Assembly: GCA_963663665.2 (NCBI GenBank) | Contig: CAXXKP010000009.1 | Coordinates: 372,001 to 436,000 of the forward strand | Direction: 5' to 3' | DNA: 64,000 nucleotides | Source: SABI01 sp963663665 | GTDB lineage: Bacteria > Spirochaetota > Spirochaetia > Sphaerochaetales > Sphaerochaetaceae | In this document: positions 35,761-45,122 of the stretch, piece by piece | Layout: each line of letters begins with the position of its first letter | Numbering within the stretch: position 1 is the stretch's first letter | Translations under genes and position numbers: made by a program | Notes under the pieces: model-generated | What the model was told of the DNA's origin: nothing | Seen by the model: the letters and a program-made list of their open reading frames with translations, nothing else | Databases searched by the model: none

Positions 35761-36751
35761 AATTACTGTAGGATCTACTGGAAATAAAACTCTGTATGCT
35801 AAGTGGACCATCATAACCTATACAATCACATATACATTGAATGGAGGAGTAAATAGCGAAGATAACCCAACAGAATTTTCAGTTTTAAGTGACTTCGACT
35901 TAGAAAATGCTACACGAGATTATTATGACTTTAATGGTTGGTTTGATAATGCTGAGTTCAGTGGAACTGCTATTACTCAAATTACTGTAGGTTCTACTGG
36001 TGATAGAACGCTATATGCAAAGTGGACTCCAACTATCTACTCTATTACCTACGACTTAGATGGTGGGACTAACCATGTATCGAACCCAGCCTCCTACACT
36101 GTTGAATCAAGTGAGATAGAATTTGCAGATCCAACAAGAGTGGGTTATTACTTTGCTGGCTGGTTTGATGAATCTTCCTTTGAAACAATGAGAACTACCA
36201 TCCCAAGTGGCTCGCACGTACCTTACACGGTGTATGCAAAGTGGAATCTAGCATATTCCCTTAGAGATATTGGACCTGAAGGGGGAACTATCTTCTATAA
36301 CAGAACAGATTATGATTACAGAACTGATAATTGGCACTATTTAGAATGTGGTGGGTTTGATGTAGGAGATTTTGCATGGATGGAGACTATAGCCTCCCCA
36401 TCGTATATAGATGTGGTAGGAACTTCTACAGCTATAGGAACAGGTAGAGAAAATAGCGACCTCATCCTTGTTGCAGCCTTCATTGCAACCAATAGGAATT
36501 CGGCTGCAAATGGATGTGATGATTATCCTGAACAAGATAGTGGTGTCTGGTTCCTTCCATCAAAAGATGAACTAGATAAACTCTATAAAAATCTCAAACT
36601 TGAAGGTGTCGGAAATTTCAGTGCTACTAATTACTGGAGTTCTTCTCAGAGCTCAGAGACTGAAGCCTGGAGTATTAATTTCTCTACAGGAATATCTTCC
36701 ATGAGTGGTAAAGGATCTACATATAGAGTTCGTCCTATTAGGAGGTTTTAA
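35753..36751 (+). CDS. InlB B-repeat lipoprotein, C-terminal part with DUF1566-like domain (frameshifted)
   Basis: Continuation of the preceding gene in another frame. An apparent ATG at 35714 lies in the wrong-frame overlap and is not a real start. After about two and a half further InlB repeats, the last 160 residues form a DUF1566/Lcl-like C-terminal domain. It is recognised by GGTIFYNR, GVWFLPSKDELDKLYKNL, NYWSSSQSSETEAWSINF and a terminal YRVRPIRRF. Such domains end many bacterial lipoproteins. With the one-base insertion removed, the whole protein would be 1230 aa. Confidence 0.8.
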   Translation, partial: VTEITVGSTGNKTLYAKWTIITYTITYTLNGGVNSEDNPTEFSVLSDFDLENATRDYYDFNGWFDNAEFSGTAITQITVGSTGDRTLYAKWTPTIYSITYDLDGGTNHVSNPASYTVESSEIEFADPTRVGYYFAGWFDESSFETMRTTIPSGSHVPYTVYAKWNLAYSLRDIGPEGGTIFYNRTDYDYRTDNWHYLECGGFDVGDFAWMETIASPSYIDVVGTSTAIGTGRENSDLILVAAFIATNRNSAANGCDDYPEQDSGVWFLPSKDELDKLYKNLKLEGVGNFSATNYWSSSQSSETEAWSINFSTGISSMSGKGSTYRVRPIRRF

Positions 36752-36840
36752 GGATATATTATAAGAAAAAAATATATGTACCACTACACTTCCTTCATCT
36801 GGTATACTATCTAAACTATTATATCGATGGAGGACTTATT

Positions 36841-39180
36841 ATGTTCCACTCCTCGTTCCATAATAGAGATCGCTTAACAGTTGCTCGTAGATTTTGTATC
36901 CTCAGTATTGCGTTTCTCTTAATAGGTCAAACTCTTGCATCTTCACCACTTGTTACCTCTAAATATAGTTCAACAACGAGCCTTCCTTTCATGATAAATA
37001 TTCTCGCCCTAGGGATACTTTTTGGATTGTTGATGTATACCCTACTCCTTGCAATTTTCACAAAAGAAAGAATGTTTATTTATTTTGCTATTATTATGAT
37101 CTTACTTACAATTCTTCAGACCTTCGCTACATATGAAACCTTCATATTCCAGCTAACATACAATAGAGTGACTCTTATCACACATCTATTATTCATTACT
37201 TTCCTCCTCTTTTTTGAAGATTTGTTCGCATTATCTAATCACGAAAAAAAACTATCTAAAATCAATAAGATTAGTATCTATGTGATAGCGTTGTTTACTC
37301 TCTTCTTTTTAATAATGAAAACACTTATTCTCGAGTCCTCCCATTTTAGTTCGCTCCTTAATTTCATCAGGGAATTATTTGTATTTTATACAAATATTCT
37401 TTTTATCTACACTATTATCAAAGCAATGAAATGGATGAAGAAAGAAGCAATTCTGTTGCTAATTGCATTTATTCCTCCTGCATTGCTTACTTCGATCAAC
37501 GCTATGAATATATTCCCGTTCATGCACAACGCAGAAAAAGTTGTTCAGTTTATGATGCAATATAATCAACCAATTGGGCTCTCTCTCCAAGCTATATTGT
37601 TTTCATTAGCGATAGGTAATCGTTACAATACTGTCCGGCTAGAGAGACAGGAATCTATCTTAGAAAATAATCGAATTGCACAACTTGATACCGAAAAGAC
37701 TAATTTTTTTATGGATATGAATCATGAACTGAGAAATCCAATTACGATAATTTTAGGAACGACACAACAACTTAGGAAAGGGAAATTTGGAGATTCTATA
37801 TCACATAATGATCATCTATTGCAAACGATTGAACGTAATAGCATCAGACTTCTGAAACAAACTTCGCATATACTTCGACTTGGAAAGCCACAAAGTCAAG
37901 TTTCCTTAGATAGATTTTTAGTAGCTACTTTTCTTAGTTCGATAGTTAATGAATTAATGGCTATCTCACTTGAAAAGAATATTACTCTTACATGTATAAT
38001 CGATAAGACCGTAGATGATGTTGTTTTAAGTATGGCTCTTGTTGATTTTGAGACCGTAGTAAATAATCTTATTTCTAATGCATTAAAATTCTCTCCATCG
38101 GGAGCTTCTATATGTGTTGAGGCGACAATTAAAGCAAGTGGAGATCTTACAATTATTGTGAGGGATACTGGAATTGGAATTAGCGATGAAAGACAGAAAT
38201 TAATATTTGACCGATATAATAGCAGACAAGGAGATCACTTATATCTACAAACCGGGTTAGGCCTCACTTTAGTAAAAAGTATCATGGAAGGATATCTTGG
38301 GGACGTAGCTTTACAAAGTACTGAGGGAATTGGTAGCTCCTTTACACTGACCTTCCCCTCTCATATGATCTCACATCATTTTTCCCATGACAATGTAATT
38401 AGGAACAAAGAGAGTATAATAACTAATATCTATAAACATGAACTGATGTTTGATGAGCATAATCGCACTTTAATAGATGCAACATATCCCGAAGATACTG
38501 AACATACCATTATGGTTGTAGAAGATAATGATGATATGCGTACTTACATCACATCAGTTTTAATGGAGAAATATAACGTTATTTCTGTCTCTTCAGCTAC
38601 ACAAGCACTCGAAGAATTAAAAAAAATGGATGTACATATTATTGTAAGTGATATCATGATGGAAGAAATGGATGGTCATGCCTTTTTACAGGCTTTAAAG
38701 CAACTTCCATTAGAAGAACCGATTCCTCTCATATTCCTTACAGCCCGTGATTGTGAAGAAGAAAAAATAAAAAGTCTGAAAGAAGGAGCAATTCGTTATC
38801 TGACAAAGCCTTTTAGTCCTGAGATGCTGTTAGCAATAATAGAAAATTCAATACAACATGATACATTACTTATACATTCAAAAATGCAGAAAATTAAGAA
38901 AGAAGTAGATACTATACTTGAAAGGGATAATTCTTCACGGGGTAAAAATAAAACATATTCAGATAGTGATTTGCTAAACCAATTTATATCTTTCACTGGC
39001 TTTTCGAAAAGGGAACAGCAGGTATTTTCTCTTATAATTGAGGGGAAAAGTGATAAAGAAATTGCAATCTTATTAGATTTATCGGTAAAAACTATTGCTA
39101 ACCACAATCAGAGGATTTACCATAAGGCTAATGTAAATAGCAGATATGAACTGCTATCAAAAGTATATGCATTGAGGTGA
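36841..39180 (+). CDS. Hybrid sensor histidine kinase with REC and LuxR-type HTH
   Basis: A 779-aa one-protein signalling system. An N-terminal membrane module of about seven helices (residues 10-255) resembles 7TMR-DISM. HisKA follows with phospho-acceptor His295 (MNHELRNPITIILG). HATPase has LISNALKFSP, DTGIGIS and GLGLTLVKS. A receiver domain has Asp604 (IIVSDIMMEEMDG) and the conserved Lys in LTKPFSP. A LuxR-type helix-turn-helix (FSKREQQVFSLIIEGKSDKEIA) runs from about 715 to the end. Phosphorelay to a DNA-binding domain in the same polypeptide implies a membrane-bound transcription regulator. GGAGG precedes the start. It overlaps or abuts the next small gene. The signal is unknown; the adjacent InlB lipoprotein is a possible target. 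Confidence 0.93.
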   Translation: MFHSSFHNRDRLTVARRFCILSIAFLLIGQTLASSPLVTSKYSSTTSLPFMINILALGILFGLLMYTLLLAIFTKERMFIYFAIIMILLTILQTFATYETFIFQLTYNRVTLITHLLFITFLLFFEDLFALSNHEKKLSKINKISIYVIALFTLFFLIMKTLILESSHFSSLLNFIRELFVFYTNILFIYTIIKAMKWMKKEAILLLIAFIPPALLTSINAMNIFPFMHNAEKVVQFMMQYNQPIGLSLQAILFSLAIGNRYNTVRLERQESILENNRIAQLDTEKTNFFMDMNHELRNPITIILGTTQQLRKGKFGDSISHNDHLLQTIERNSIRLLKQTSHILRLGKPQSQVSLDRFLVATFLSSIVNELMAISLEKNITLTCIIDKTVDDVVLSMALVDFETVVNNLISNALKFSPSGASICVEATIKASGDLTIIVRDTGIGISDERQKLIFDRYNSRQGDHLYLQTGLGLTLVKSIMEGYLGDVALQSTEGIGSSFTLTFPSHMISHHFSHDNVIRNKESIITNIYKHELMFDEHNRTLIDATYPEDTEHTIMVVEDNDDMRTYITSVLMEKYNVISVSSATQALEELKKMDVHIIVSDIMMEEMDGHAFLQALKQLPLEEPIPLIFLTARDCEEEKIKSLKEGAIRYLTKPFSPEMLLAIIENSIQHDTLLIHSKMQKIKKEVDTILERDNSSRGKNKTYSDSDLLNQFISFTGFSKREQQVFSLIIEGKSDKEIAILLDLSVKTIANHNQRIYHKANVNSRYELLSKVYALR

Positions 39181-39182
39181 AT

Positions 39183-39401
39183 ATGAGAAAAACAATGATA
39201 ATGCCTATAGTGTTTTCAATTGTCTTTGTATGTGCGATTGGATTATATAGCTTGATTTTTTTTCTACTCCACATTCCTATCTTTGTGAAGGTAATTATTG
39301 CCTTCGTCATTATAGGAATTGCTATTGTTATGGTCTATCTCTTAGTACAAAGGAATAAAGAATTAAAAGAGGAGGAAGAGAATGATTTTAGTAAATACTG
39401 A
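39183..39401 (+). CDS. Small two-helix membrane protein, unknown
   Basis: A 72-aa protein with two hydrophobic helices (about 6-29 and 35-55) and an acidic tail KELKEEEENDFSKY. The ATG at 39183 is preferred over the in-frame GTG at 39177 because GAGGTG lies just upstream. It follows the kinase gene directly and overlaps the next gene by 20 bp, so all three are probably cotranscribed. I do not recognise a family. Confidence 0.65.
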   Translation: MRKTMIMPIVFSIVFVCAIGLYSLIFFLLHIPIFVKVIIAFVIIGIAIVMVYLLVQRNKELKEEEENDFSKY

Positions 39402-39693
39402 TTTTATTACCGGCAAAGAACTTGTTACTATTTCTATAGTGAAAGGATCTACTATCAGGGCTAAACACCTTGGAAATGATATTCTAGCTGGTTTAAAAAC
39501 AATCGTTGGCGGAGAGCTTACTCAGTATAGCCAAATGATTGATGAAGCAAGAGCAATTGCAACACAGAGAATGGTTAAAGAGGCTGAAGAGCTTAAAGCT
39601 GATGCTGTGATAAATATTAGATATGCGACAAGCAATGTAGCTCAAGGTGCTGCTGAGGTCTTAGTCTACGGCACAGCAGTATTGTTTAAATAA
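39382..39693 (+). CDS. YbjQ/UPF0145 family protein
   Basis: A 103-aa pentamer-forming family of unknown function, often labelled a heavy-metal-binding domain. The pattern is clear from an N-terminal VNTDFITGKELVTISIVKGSTIRAK, the middle IVGGELTQYSQMIDEAR and the ADAVINIRYATSNV segment. AGGAGG lies 6 nt before the ATG. The start lies inside the upstream small gene. Confidence 0.9.
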   Translation: MILVNTDFITGKELVTISIVKGSTIRAKHLGNDILAGLKTIVGGELTQYSQMIDEARAIATQRMVKEAEELKADAVINIRYATSNVAQGAAEVLVYGTAVLFK

Positions 39694-39699
39694 ATAAGG

Positions 39700-39733
39700 T
39701 AGCACTCCAATTGAGCTATTTATTGGAGTGCTA
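39700..39733. terminator. Bidirectional terminator between convergent genes
   Basis: TAGCACTCCAAT (39700-39711) pairs perfectly with ATTGGAGTGCTA (39722-39733). ATTTTAC follows on the plus strand and an A/T-rich run on the minus strand, so it can serve both the UPF0145 gene and the convergent lyase gene. Confidence 0.85.
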
Positions 39734-39746
39734 ATTTTACATTTTA

Positions 39747-41000
39747 TTATCTTCTATCCTCATCATACCAGTATTCTTTAGGGACAGGATTACTTCCTTC
39801 CCATATAATTTGTCTGAAGAGAACAGGGTCGGTATTTCCTTCAGTATTGATAAGAAGTATTTGAGAATTTTCATCCATCTGCAAGAAATCTCTTAACTCT
39901 TGTGCTCCTTGCTCTTTCAAAATGGAGATTAGAGCCCCAAGTGTAACCGCTCCACTTTCTCCACTGATTATAAAAGGATCTCCTTTTAAAGGAGTTGCAT
40001 AGACTCGCATCCCTTTTGCTGCAGTATAATCAGGAACACTTACAAAAGCATCAACGGTTTCTTTCAGTACATTCCAGGCAATCTCGCTAGGCGAACCACA
40101 AGCAAGTCCTGCCATAATAGTATCTAAATCTCCGCCTACTTGAGTAATATTCATATTATCTGTTTTTGCGCTTTCATATAAACATGCAGCATTTTCAGGC
40201 TCTACAACGATACACATAGGAGCATTTTCTTTACACAGGCTATGATAATATCCAATAACAGAAGCCGCAAGTGCCCCCACTCCTGCTTGCACGAATACAT
40301 GAGTTGGTCTCGCGATCCCTTGAGCACTAAACTGTTCTTGAATCTCAGCCATCATCGTAGAATATCCTTGCATAATCCATGTAGGAATCTTTGAATATCC
40401 TTCCCAACTTGTATCGCTAATAATTTGCCAACCATTCTTTTCTGCATCGACTACAATCTGTCTCACAGCATCATCGTAGTTACCTTCAATCACCTTAACT
40501 ATTGCCCCATAGGAGCGAATCGCATCAATACGGCGTTTACTTGTTTCACTATGTACATAAATTACACAAGGATGCCCAAGTTTTTGAGCAGCCCAAGCAA
40601 TACCTCGACCATGATTCCCATCAGTTGCACTTGCAAAAGTTAACTCACCCAATTGTTCTTTCACTTCACGCGAGATTAAGTAATTGTAACTCATTTTATC
40701 GTCACTAATTCCTAATCGCTCTTGAATAAAACGATAGAGGGCAAAAGAGCCTCCAAGAACTTTAAAACTATTCAATTCGAGTCTAGAAGCCTCATCTTTT
40801 ACCCATATTCCACCAACACCAAACATCTGAGCTAAATGTGGGAGAGAAACAAGAGGGCTCATGTGGTAGCCTGGAATCTGCCTATGAAAACGTCGGGCAA
40901 TACGAGATACCTCCATAGGGAACATCTTCTCAGCAAGAGAGACATCCTTTTGTTGATGAGGGGTAATTATCCACTTAAAATCTGGTGATGGTTTCTCCAT
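39747..41000 (-). CDS. dpaL: Diaminopropionate ammonia-lyase
   Basis: A 417-aa PLP enzyme (fold type II) that converts 2,3-diaminopropionate to pyruvate and ammonia. It is recognised by PGYHMSPLVSLP, VKDEASRLELNSFKVLGGSFAL with the PLP lysine Lys80, TDGNHGRGIAWAA, the glycine loop QAGVGALAASVIGYY and SGESGAVTLGAL. AGGAGG lies upstream of the ATG. It stands alone between a terminator and the divergent cyclic-nucleotide-binding gene. Threonine dehydratase-like relatives exist, but the length and motifs fit DpaL/YgeX. Confidence 0.92.
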   Translation of the reverse strand: MEKPSPDFKWIITPHQQKDVSLAEKMFPMEVSRIARRFHRQIPGYHMSPLVSLPHLAQMFGVGGIWVKDEASRLELNSFKVLGGSFALYRFIQERLGISDDKMSYNYLISREVKEQLGELTFASATDGNHGRGIAWAAQKLGHPCVIYVHSETSKRRIDAIRSYGAIVKVIEGNYDDAVRQIVVDAEKNGWQIISDTSWEGYSKIPTWIMQGYSTMMAEIQEQFSAQGIARPTHVFVQAGVGALAASVIGYYHSLCKENAPMCIVVEPENAACLYESAKTDNMNITQVGGDLDTIMAGLACGSPSEIAWNVLKETVDAFVSVPDYTAAKGMRVYATPLKGDPFIISGESGAVTLGALISILKEQGAQELRDFLQMDENSQILLINTEGNTDPVLFRQIIWEGSNPVPKEYWYDEDRR

Positions 41001-41236
41001 TTGTAGCCTCCTAAGACCTGATATTTTTTTATCATATCATGAATATAGTTTAATAATTTTGTTGATATGATCAATTTTCTATAATAATTATAAGGAATAA
41101 ATCGGTAATAGGCAATGGTGATTGTTGCTGTTTGTTGCAGATTTTATATAGAATGATTATTAACTGTATTTCCAGGACAGTAGTAACCCCCATATTCGCT
41201 CTTGATTTGTCATAACCTGAAGAGTATGATGTATGT

Positions 41237-41728
41237 ATGAGTGAATGTTCCATTACGAATGAGTTCTTTTGCAGGTATAGTCTCTTTGGTGGTTTAACTG
41301 ATGCTGAGCTTGATATTGTGAGACCTTATATCAAGGAGCTACTCTTCAAGCAGGGAGATCACATATTGGTTCAAGGTCAATTTAATTCTAGAGTCTACTT
41401 TATTGTAAAAGGATCTGTTTCCATAGAAAAATATCCTGAGCATCATGAAAACGAAAATAGGAAAATTGTGACATTAACAGATGGTGATGCATTTGGAGAA
41501 ATGGAGCTTATTGACGTTCAACCTTGTGCTGCAAGTGCAATTGCCCTTACTGACTCATCAATCGTTTCACTCGATAATAAAGATTTCTATCTTTTATCGA
41601 AAAGTAATTTAAAGATATTTACTATGATGATGCTCAACCTCGCCCGTGATATCTCTCGAAGGCTCAGAAGAACAGATGAATTGCTTGCAGAAGCTACGAT
41701 GAATTCAAGGAGCACATATATTCTTTAG
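41237..41728 (+). CDS. Stand-alone cyclic-nucleotide-binding domain protein
   Basis: A 163-aa protein made almost entirely of one Crp/Fnr-type cyclic-nucleotide-binding domain: LFGGLTDAELDIVRPYI, FKQGDHILVQGQFNSRVYFIVKGSVSI, then the phosphate-binding cassette FGEMELIDVQPCAASAIAL near residues 94-112. The cassette has the GE core but lacks the classical Arg. A helix with many basic residues ends the protein, and no DNA-binding helix-turn-helix is present. It is probably a regulatory partner rather than a transcription factor. Ligand unknown. Confidence 0.82.
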   Translation: MSECSITNEFFCRYSLFGGLTDAELDIVRPYIKELLFKQGDHILVQGQFNSRVYFIVKGSVSIEKYPEHHENENRKIVTLTDGDAFGEMELIDVQPCAASAIALTDSSIVSLDNKDFYLLSKSNLKIFTMMMLNLARDISRRLRRTDELLAEATMNSRSTYIL

Positions 41729-41856
41729 TCGCTCAAAACCTCACAAACCGTATACACATTTTTAACAACTAAAGTAAACTCATCTCTTGCCTAACAGTAA
41801 TAAGAGGGCTACCATAATAATCAGGAATTATTACATTCATTATGGAGGTGAAATGT

Positions 41857-43641
41857 ATGAAAAACAGATTCATACGCATCATTGCTACCACCTTGCTTAT
41901 CCTCTTAACGGTTACATCAATGGTTGGAGCAACAGGAACTCGGGAATATCATGGTCAAACACACATTGTTGTTTTAGGGACGACAGATATTCACTCGAAC
42001 GTATGGGGATTTAGTTATGAAAATAACAAAGAGACCACCAATGATGGTATGGCGAGATTAGCCACCTATATTGAGAAGGTTCGTAGTGAAGAACCGTATG
42101 TGATCCTTGTCGACAATGGTGATACTATTCAAGGTAACATCATGACTGATGATATCTATAACAAAAAAGATGGTCCTCATCCTGTTATCAGCGCAATGAA
42201 CTATCTACAATACGATAGTATGACACTTGGGAACCATGAATACAACTTCGGAGAAAACTTGATAACTCGACTTCAAGGTCTTGCTGAGTTCCCTCTTGTT
42301 GCAGCAAACGTGGCTCGTCTTGATGGAACAATGACTGCAGTTCCATACACAATTGTCAATCGTGGAGGACTTAAGATTGGGATTATTGGCATTACAAATC
42401 CCAATGCACCTCGTTGGGATGGTGAAAAAGTAGACAGTTTCACCTATGCACCAGTTGGCCCTGCTACTGCTAAAGTTGTAGATATTATTAAAAATAAAGT
42501 TGATGTAATAATAGTCACTGCTCATGTAGGTCTTTATCCAGAATATGATGAGGATATGGGAAGTGATGGTGGAATGAAAATTCTTGAACTTAATCCAGAT
42601 ATTGACATGTTGATGCTCGGACATGCTCATACAACAATACAAGAGAAAATGGGTAATACTCTTGTAGGGTCTGCAAGAAACGCAGGAAGAGAGATTGTTA
42701 GATTTGATATAACACTCGATAGCAATAAGAAAATAATTGATTCAAAAGTCGAAGTTATTGATATGGCTGATTATGAACCAAGTGAAGCTTTGCGGGCAAT
42801 CCCTGTAGTTGCTGAGGCTCATCAAGCAACTAGAGATTTCATTACAGGTGGAGCAATCGGAGCTGATGGTGCTCCAAGTGGTGGAATATTTGGTCAGGCA
42901 TCAAGAGATTTCCAACCAGCAAATGAAATTTTGGGTATTCCAGAAGGTAAACTGAGAGATACAGCTGTTATGGATCTTATAAACAACGTACAACTCATGA
43001 ACTCAGGCGCTGATGTTTCAGCCGCAGCACTTTTTAGTGATACGAGTAATATCCCAGAAGGGGATATCAACTATGGAACAATATTTGGAATCTATAAGTA
43101 CGATAATACCCTCTATAGAGTACCTGTTACCGGCAAAGAATTAAAAGACTATATGGAATGGTCTGCACTTTGTTACAATCAATGGGTACCTGGAGATATC
43201 TCAATCAGTTTCAATCCAGAAAAACCAGGATATTTGTATGACATGTTTGCAGGAGTTGATTATGAGATAGATTTATCTCAACCAGCAGGTTCTAGAATTA
43301 AGAACGTGATGTTCAAAGGGAAACCACTTCAAGACAACCAAGAACTCACACTCGCTGTGAATAACTATCGTTACTCTTCTGCGTTGAAAGCACAAAAATT
43401 AGTAGCAGGTAAGAGAGAATGGGAATCACCAAATTCAATTAGAGATATGCTTGTTGAGTACATCAAAGAACATAAAGTAATTTCTCCTTCAGTTGATAAT
43501 AACTGGAAAATTACTGGCGTTAACCTTAATTCACCTTACAGGGACGAAGTAATTAAGATGGTTAATGAGGGGAAAATTGATAAACCATATGCCGCTTCTT
43601 TGAACATAACAAAGTTGAAAGCAGAAGGAATTATTAAGTAA
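41857..43641 (+). CDS. Secreted 5'-nucleotidase / cyclic phosphodiesterase (UshA family)
   Basis: A 594-aa periplasmic metallophosphoesterase acting on nucleotides or sugar nucleotides. A signal peptide (KNRFIRIIATTLLILLTV) ends near SMVGATG. Metal-binding motifs are LGTTDIHSN, VDNGDTIQGN, MTLGNHEYNFG and LMLGHAHT, then a 5'-nucleotidase C-terminal domain (VMDLINNVQLMNSGADVSAAALF; DNTLYRVPVTGKELKDYMEW). The frame opens at 41842, but GGAGG is just before ATG 41857, giving the proper signal peptide. It supplies nucleosides and phosphate. It ends in a strong terminator. Confidence 0.92.
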   Translation: MKNRFIRIIATTLLILLTVTSMVGATGTREYHGQTHIVVLGTTDIHSNVWGFSYENNKETTNDGMARLATYIEKVRSEEPYVILVDNGDTIQGNIMTDDIYNKKDGPHPVISAMNYLQYDSMTLGNHEYNFGENLITRLQGLAEFPLVAANVARLDGTMTAVPYTIVNRGGLKIGIIGITNPNAPRWDGEKVDSFTYAPVGPATAKVVDIIKNKVDVIIVTAHVGLYPEYDEDMGSDGGMKILELNPDIDMLMLGHAHTTIQEKMGNTLVGSARNAGREIVRFDITLDSNKKIIDSKVEVIDMADYEPSEALRAIPVVAEAHQATRDFITGGAIGADGAPSGGIFGQASRDFQPANEILGIPEGKLRDTAVMDLINNVQLMNSGADVSAAALFSDTSNIPEGDINYGTIFGIYKYDNTLYRVPVTGKELKDYMEWSALCYNQWVPGDISISFNPEKPGYLYDMFAGVDYEIDLSQPAGSRIKNVMFKGKPLQDNQELTLAVNNYRYSSALKAQKLVAGKREWESPNSIRDMLVEYIKEHKVISPSVDNNWKITGVNLNSPYRDEVIKMVNEGKIDKPYAASLNITKLKAEGIIK

Positions 43642-43660
43642 AAGGATCTATTAAAATAGT

Positions 43661-43681
43661 ATGGGGTGATTTTCACCCCAT
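43661..43681 (+). terminator. Intrinsic terminator of the 5'-nucleotidase gene
   Basis: ATGGGGTGA (43661-43669) pairs with TCACCCCAT (43673-43681) around a 3-base loop, followed by a run of T. Confidence 0.92.
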
Positions 43682-43741
43682 ATTTTTTTTCGTTCTTCCA
43701 GATTGGTTCCTAACTACTTTTTCATAATTCTCATTATTGTA

Positions 43742-45106
43742 TTAGAAATCAAAGACTCCAAAAGTAATACTTACCCCAGGAGAAATGCTCCAAGGACTAT
43801 CTGATAAAGAGGTAAAATCTTGAGTAAACTCAGTTCCATCCTTCCCATAGGTAATCCCACTTGAAAGAGAAACCTTGAAGTTCTTAATTCCATTGTAGGT
43901 AATACTTGGCTGAACAATACCAGAGAAGTCTGTCATGTTTCCTAATAGGAGTACAGATACGCTCAAATTCTTTGTGAAAGTAAACGAGATATTTGAAGCA
44001 ACATAATGCATCCCAGGATTAAGGATATCTTTTATTGTAATAGATTCACTAAATAATAATGTAGGGACACCATCATAGAAATCAGTATTAGCATACCCTT
44101 CTCCATTGTAGAAGTATTGAGCAAGTATTGAGAGAGAAAAATCGCTCTCTGGTGCACTATAAGTGAAGTTTCCACCTATTGTCCCCAAGAAGAAAAACTT
44201 GTCATCGTAGGTGATTGTCCCAAATGGAGCGCTGGTTCCAGTAATGAATGTTTTATTCGACCCATACTGCAAGACTGCTTCCCCAAAGAGGCCAATTTCC
44301 CCAATACCAGATGAGAAAGTTACCATAGCAGCTGGGGGATTATCGTAACGGTAATAGGCGCCAAATCCAAGTTCTGTCTTACTAAACACCTTCTCGTATT
44401 TCACTGCATATGCAATATCTGAAGCATCTGTCAATGATGGAGGAAGAATTATATAGGCATAGAGATTATCAATACCTATTGGAGCATTCATCTTAATAGC
44501 GACAGGCCCTTCAACATCACCCGTTGCATTCAATGGATCAATGTCGCTTAAATTCAATAAGTCTGCAGGACTAAAGAAATACCCTACTCCCCAATTAATC
44601 GTTTGTTTACCTACTCTGAAAAAAAGTACGTCGTTATAGGTAATATCTGCGAAAATCTCTTTAAGAGAGAAATCGGCATTGTTTGTGGTGTTCCCTACTA
44701 TTGGATACGAAATAGATAGAGTTGTATAAAAACGTGTATCCTCGCTCATCCTTGCATCTAAAAAGAGAGAAGAATCTAAGGAGCCTGAGAATGTAGCACT
44801 GATATCGTCAGTAGTTGGGTACCATGTAAATCCAGGTTTTGCTGTAAAGGAGAAATCTCCTCCAATACGGAGCCCACTTTCATCTTGTGTTAATAACAAC
44901 GTGTCTAAACTCTTTTCAGTCTCTTGAACCTGAACAATAAAGGGATCTTCTGAAGAAGAAGCAAACGGATCATCACTCTGCCCAAACATATCGTCTAATG
45001 AAGTATCTGCTGAAGTATCACCGAAAAGACTATCTTCTAATGAATCAGAGAAAATAGGTGTAAAAATTACTGAGATGAGAAGCAAAATTGAGAATATTCG
45101 TTTCAT
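43742..45106 (-). CDS. Outer-membrane beta-barrel protein of the Lol-like operon
   Basis: A 454-aa exported protein with a signal peptide (KRIFSILLLISVIFTPIFS) and an acidic low-complexity segment (about 22-60). About 390 residues of alternating amphipathic strands follow (GLRIGGDFSFTAKPGFTW, FFRVGKQTINWGVGYFFSPADLLN) and it ends in the aromatic SITFGVFDF, as outer-membrane barrels do. The KQTINWGVG part resembles DUF1302-type barrels. It is the last gene of a five-gene minus-strand operon, 16 nt after the LolA-like gene, with AGGAGG before the start. Role inferred: outer-membrane partner of the transporter. Confidence 0.78.
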   Translation of the reverse strand: MKRIFSILLLISVIFTPIFSDSLEDSLFGDTSADTSLDDMFGQSDDPFASSSEDPFIVQVQETEKSLDTLLLTQDESGLRIGGDFSFTAKPGFTWYPTTDDISATFSGSLDSSLFLDARMSEDTRFYTTLSISYPIVGNTTNNADFSLKEIFADITYNDVLFFRVGKQTINWGVGYFFSPADLLNLSDIDPLNATGDVEGPVAIKMNAPIGIDNLYAYIILPPSLTDASDIAYAVKYEKVFSKTELGFGAYYRYDNPPAAMVTFSSGIGEIGLFGEAVLQYGSNKTFITGTSAPFGTITYDDKFFFLGTIGGNFTYSAPESDFSLSILAQYFYNGEGYANTDFYDGVPTLLFSESITIKDILNPGMHYVASNISFTFTKNLSVSVLLLGNMTDFSGIVQPSITYNGIKNFKVSLSSGITYGKDGTEFTQDFTSLSDSPWSISPGVSITFGVFDF

Positions 45107-45122
45107 ATTAGATGCCTCCTAT

